Shown: piece after piece, positions 6,107-8,057 of the stretch
How the letters are laid out: each line of letters begins with the position of its first letter
How positions within the stretch are numbered: position 1 is the first letter of the stretch
Made by a program: the position numbers and the translations under genes
From: Chloroflexia bacterium
Lineage (GTDB): Bacteria > Chloroflexota > Chloroflexia > Thermomicrobiales > UBA6265
DNA: 8,057 nucleotides
Assembly: GCA_013696265.1 (NCBI GenBank)
Contig: JACCYX010000392.1
Span: forward strand, 1-8,057
Direction: 5' to 3'
The notes under the pieces: generated by a model
Seen by the model: only the letters and a program-made list of their open reading frames with translations
Told to the model about the DNA's origin: nothing
Databases searched by the model: none

Positions 6107-7686
6107 GACTGCACGCTCCCGGCGGCTTCCGCGTCGGCCGCTTCGATCTGTTCAGCTCGCTCGATCGCTCGCACGAGCGCCCGCATCTTGTGAAAGGACT
6201 CGGCATATTCGCCTTCCGGGGTACTATCGGCGACGATCCCCCCACCGGCCTGGAGCGACGCGACGCCATCCTTGACGACCATGGTCCGAAGCGCGATGCA
6301 GGTATCCATACCGCCCGCGAAATCGAAGTACCCTACAGCCCCGGAGTAGACGCCCCGGCGATCGGTTTCCAGCTCCGCGATGATCTCCATGGCGCGTATT
6401 TTCGGAGCGCCGGAGACGGTTCCGGCCGGGAAGCACGACCGGAGCGCGTCCATCCCGTCCAGGTCGTCGGCGATCTGCCCTTCGACGTGGCTCACGATGT
6501 GCATAACGTGAGAAAAACGCTCGATCTCCATCAATTTTGGCACATGAACCGACCCCGGTTTGGCCACCCGGCCGACATCGTTCCGGCCGAGATCGACCAG
6601 CATGATGTGTTCCGCCCGCTCCTTGGCGTCGGCCATCAAATCGATCGCGTGCTGGTCATCCTCACGGACCGTTTGGCCCCGCGGGCGGGTTCCGGCGATC
6701 GGATGGTTCGTCACGATGCCTTCTTCAAGGCGCACGAGCAGTTCCGGGGACGCGCCGACCACCTGGTGTTCACCGAAATCGAGATAGAACATGTAGGGCG
6801 ATGGGTTGACCATCCTCAGGGCGCGATAGAGGGTGAACGGGTTGGCATCGGTTGGGATATCGACCCGCTGGGAGAGCACGACCTGGAAGATGTCGCCGTC
6901 ATGGATGTATCGCTTGGCCCGGTTAACGATGTCCCGGTAGCGTTCCGGCGAGGTGTTTGGCTGGAAGCGATCAACCACCGCTTCCGCCTGGCGATCGGGC
7001 GTCATTGGGTACGAGCGCGTTTCCCCACGCAGCTTGACCGTCAAGCCCTCGATGTTATCGACGGCGCTGGCGTAAGCCTCATCCAGCGTCGCGTCGCCGT
7101 CGACCCGAACGTGCGAGACCACCTTCATCACTCGTTCGAGATGGTCGTAGACAACCAGCGATTCGGCGATGTGGAATTGGGCCTCCGGGTACCCCAGACC
7201 AGGTCCGTTCGCCATGTCTACCCGTGGCTCGAAGCGGCGGATCGCATCGTACGAAAGGTAGCCCACGGCGCCGCCGGTGAAGCGCGGCAGTCCTTCCACC
7301 GACTCCGACCTGAAATCCGCCAGTACATCACTCAGGGCCGAGAGCGGGTCATCGTACCGTGTTTCAACCACACCTTCGGAGGTTTCATGCGTGATGGTTC
7401 CGTCGCGTAGGGTCAGGGTCGCCAACAACTCTGCTCCGATGAAGGAATAGCGGGCAATCCGGATGCCGCCTTCGACCGACTCCAGGATGAATCCCGGCTT
7501 GGAGAGCCCGTCGCTGATCTTGAGATAGACCGAGACCGGCGTTTCGAGATCGGCCAGGATTTCCCGGTAGATGGGAACGGTCCGCGTACCGGGCTCCAAC
7601 TTGCCAAGACGAGCGCGCAAGTCGCCGAGGGTCGGTGTGATGCCGTGAACGCTTCTCGTTTTGGTGGGTTCGGATCGTGCAATCAT
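6103..7686 (-). CDS. trpE: Anthranilate synthase component I TrpE
   Basis: With TrpG this makes anthranilate from chorismate. The 527-residue protein is of normal length. The N-terminal domain carries the LES element (68-70) that binds tryptophan for feedback inhibition in this family, followed by NPSPYMF (294-300). The chorismate-binding domain shows HPIAGTRPRG (328-337), ERAEHIMLVDLGRNDVGRV (356-374), SHVEG with the catalytic-region His400, FPAGTVSGAPKIRAMEII (419-436) and GGGIVADSTPEGEYAES (481-497). The Ala in PIAGT points to TrpE: PabB usually has Lys there. ATG 7686 has GGAG 9 nt upstream. The frame stays open to 7875, but that stretch is the T-box leader. It is the first gene of the operon, controlled by the leader, and its stop overlaps the trpG start. 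Confidence 0.97.
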   Translation of the reverse strand: MIARSEPTKTRSVHGITPTLGDLRARLGKLEPGTRTVPIYREILADLETPVSVYLKISDGLSKPGFILESVEGGIRIARYSFIGAELLATLTLRDGTITHETSEGVVETRYDDPLSALSDVLADFRSESVEGLPRFTGGAVGYLSYDAIRRFEPRVDMANGPGLGYPEAQFHIAESLVVYDHLERVMKVVSHVRVDGDATLDEAYASAVDNIEGLTVKLRGETRSYPMTPDRQAEAVVDRFQPNTSPERYRDIVNRAKRYIHDGDIFQVVLSQRVDIPTDANPFTLYRALRMVNPSPYMFYLDFGEHQVVGASPELLVRLEEGIVTNHPIAGTRPRGQTVREDDQHAIDLMADAKERAEHIMLVDLGRNDVGRVAKPGSVHVPKLMEIERFSHVMHIVSHVEGQIADDLDGMDALRSCFPAGTVSGAPKIRAMEIIAELETDRRGVYSGAVGYFDFAGGMDTCIALRTMVVKDGVASLQAGGGIVADSTPEGEYAESFHKMRALVRAIERAEQIEAADAEAAGSVQS

Positions 7687-7712
7687 GACCTGTCTCTCCG
7701 TTTGGTGACGAC

Positions 7713-7767
7713 AAAAAACGGCAACAAAAAAACCTCCATCCACAAGGGACGGAGGCTTGAAGCCGTT
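7713..7767 (-). terminator. Outer helix enclosing the terminator, with a second T-run
   Basis: AACGGC (7767-7762) is perfectly complementary to GCCGTT (7722-7717). The helix would enclose the whole terminator hairpin and is followed by further Ts, making a six-T run at 7718-7713 that partly sits in the stem. It could act as a back-up terminator. It is a 6-bp helix closing a long loop, so its formation is uncertain. Confidence 0.4.
7726..7755 (-). terminator. Intrinsic terminator of the trp T-box leader
   Basis: CCTCCGTCC (7755-7747), loop CTTGT and GGATGGAGG (7741-7733) form a 9-bp stem with one G-U pair, followed by seven Ts (7732-7726). Its left arm contains the bases needed for the 3' side of the antiterminator (7753-7744), so the two folds exclude each other. 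The trpE ATG lies 40 nt downstream. Confidence 0.9.
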
Positions 7768-8037
7768 CCGCGGTGCCACCCTCTTTGGCAACGATTGCCT
7801 CGCTGCCCACTCAAACCGTACGGGCGCGGGCCAAGGCCGCCACCGATACGAGGCTCCGGATAACGGCGGAGACACCGTTGCCGTCTACTCCACCCAAGAG
7901 TGTTTCGGGGCCCAACTCCCGGATCCATTTGACATCCGCTTCACACCGGGCTCCCACCATTCCCGGTTCGCTTCGATCCGCGTGGACGATGTCTACTCGT
8001 TCCGATCATCGCTGTTACAACTATTCAACTGATCCGG
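7726..8037 (-). promoter_or_regulatory. T-box riboswitch sensing tRNA-Trp, upstream of trpE
   Basis: This untranslated leader senses uncharged tRNA. The conserved T-box AGGGTGGCACCGCG is at 7782-7769. Stem I parts are visible: AGTA (7997-7994), a GACATC/GATGTC helix (7993-7988 with 7936-7931), and an ACCGGG/CCCGGT hairpin (7967-7962 with 7950-7945) with a GGTGGGAG loop typical of the distal end. On the 3' side of the specifier loop, AAATGGAT places the codon UGG (Trp) at 7927-7925. A GGCAA/TTGCC hairpin (7799-7787) precedes the T-box. The antiterminator can form as GAGGG (7783-7779) with CCCTT (7748-7744), a seven-base bulge TGGCACC (7778-7772), and GCGGA (7771-7767) with TCCGT (7753-7749). 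The bulge UGGC complements a GCCA tRNA end, which fits the G discriminator usual in bacterial tRNA-Trp. The outer 5' boundary is uncertain: CCGGATC (8037-8031) can pair with GATCCGG (7925-7919), but other base helices are possible. Confidence 0.93.
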
Positions 8038-8057
8038 ACGATACGCCAAGCAAGCCC

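Noticed and set aside
6190..7410. Long plus-strand reading frame opposite trpE
   Set aside because: It is an antisense shadow of trpE. No domain is visible and no ribosome binding site supports it.
6103..7686. The gene could be pabB (aminodeoxychorismate synthase) instead of trpE
   Set aside because: It has PIAGT instead of the PIKGT typical of PabB, has the LES tryptophan-binding element, lies with trpGDCF and follows a tRNA-Trp T-box.
7687..7875. N-terminal extension of TrpE of 63 residues
   Set aside because: This stretch is the T-box antiterminator and terminator. The ATG at 7686 has its own ribosome binding site and gives the normal TrpE length.

Overview
The window is GC-rich bacterial chromosome carrying mostly housekeeping genes. 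Its centrepiece is a five-gene tryptophan operon on the minus strand, trpE-trpG-trpD-trpC-trpF (7686 down to 2837). It is preceded by a complete tRNA-Trp-sensing T-box leader (about 8037 to 7726). High GC, frequent GTG starts, a T-box in front of trpE and an IS110-type element fit a high-GC lineage that uses T-boxes, such as Chloroflexota (Thermomicrobia-like) or Actinomycetota. That placement is an inference from style, and no marker gene here settles it.

Layout from left to right. Positions 2-235 (+) hold the C-terminal end of an IS110/IS116/IS902-type transposase cut by the window edge. Positions 308-1822 (-) encode a full-length monofunctional haem catalase. Positions 1823-2005 are a short divergent intergenic region. 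Positions 2006-2749 (+) encode a 247-residue acidic protein that resembles DUF4272 and starts at GTG. Positions 2750-2836 lie between two convergent genes and contain a perfect 17-bp inverted repeat whose arms are themselves palindromic. Positions 2837-7686 (-) are the trp genes, and 7687 to about 8037 (-) is the T-box leader.

How the genes work together. TrpE and TrpG form anthranilate synthase (chorismate plus glutamine to anthranilate). TrpD adds phosphoribosyl, TrpF isomerises and TrpC closes the indole ring, giving indole-3-glycerol phosphate. trpB and trpA, the tryptophan synthase subunits needed for the last step, are not in the operon: it ends at trpF, next to a convergent gene. Most junctions overlap (trpE/trpG by 4 nt, trpD/trpC by 4 nt, trpC/trpF by 8 nt), which suggests translational coupling. 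Only trpG/trpD has a gap (90 nt). In the leader, a UGG specifier and a UGGC antiterminator bulge both match tRNA-Trp. Uncharged tRNA-Trp should therefore stabilise the antiterminator and switch on all five genes.

I found no phage, CRISPR, defence or toxin-antitoxin system, and nothing that looks like a wholly undescribed system. The items most worth a second look are the T-box with its nested double terminator and the palindrome-of-palindromes between the convergent genes.
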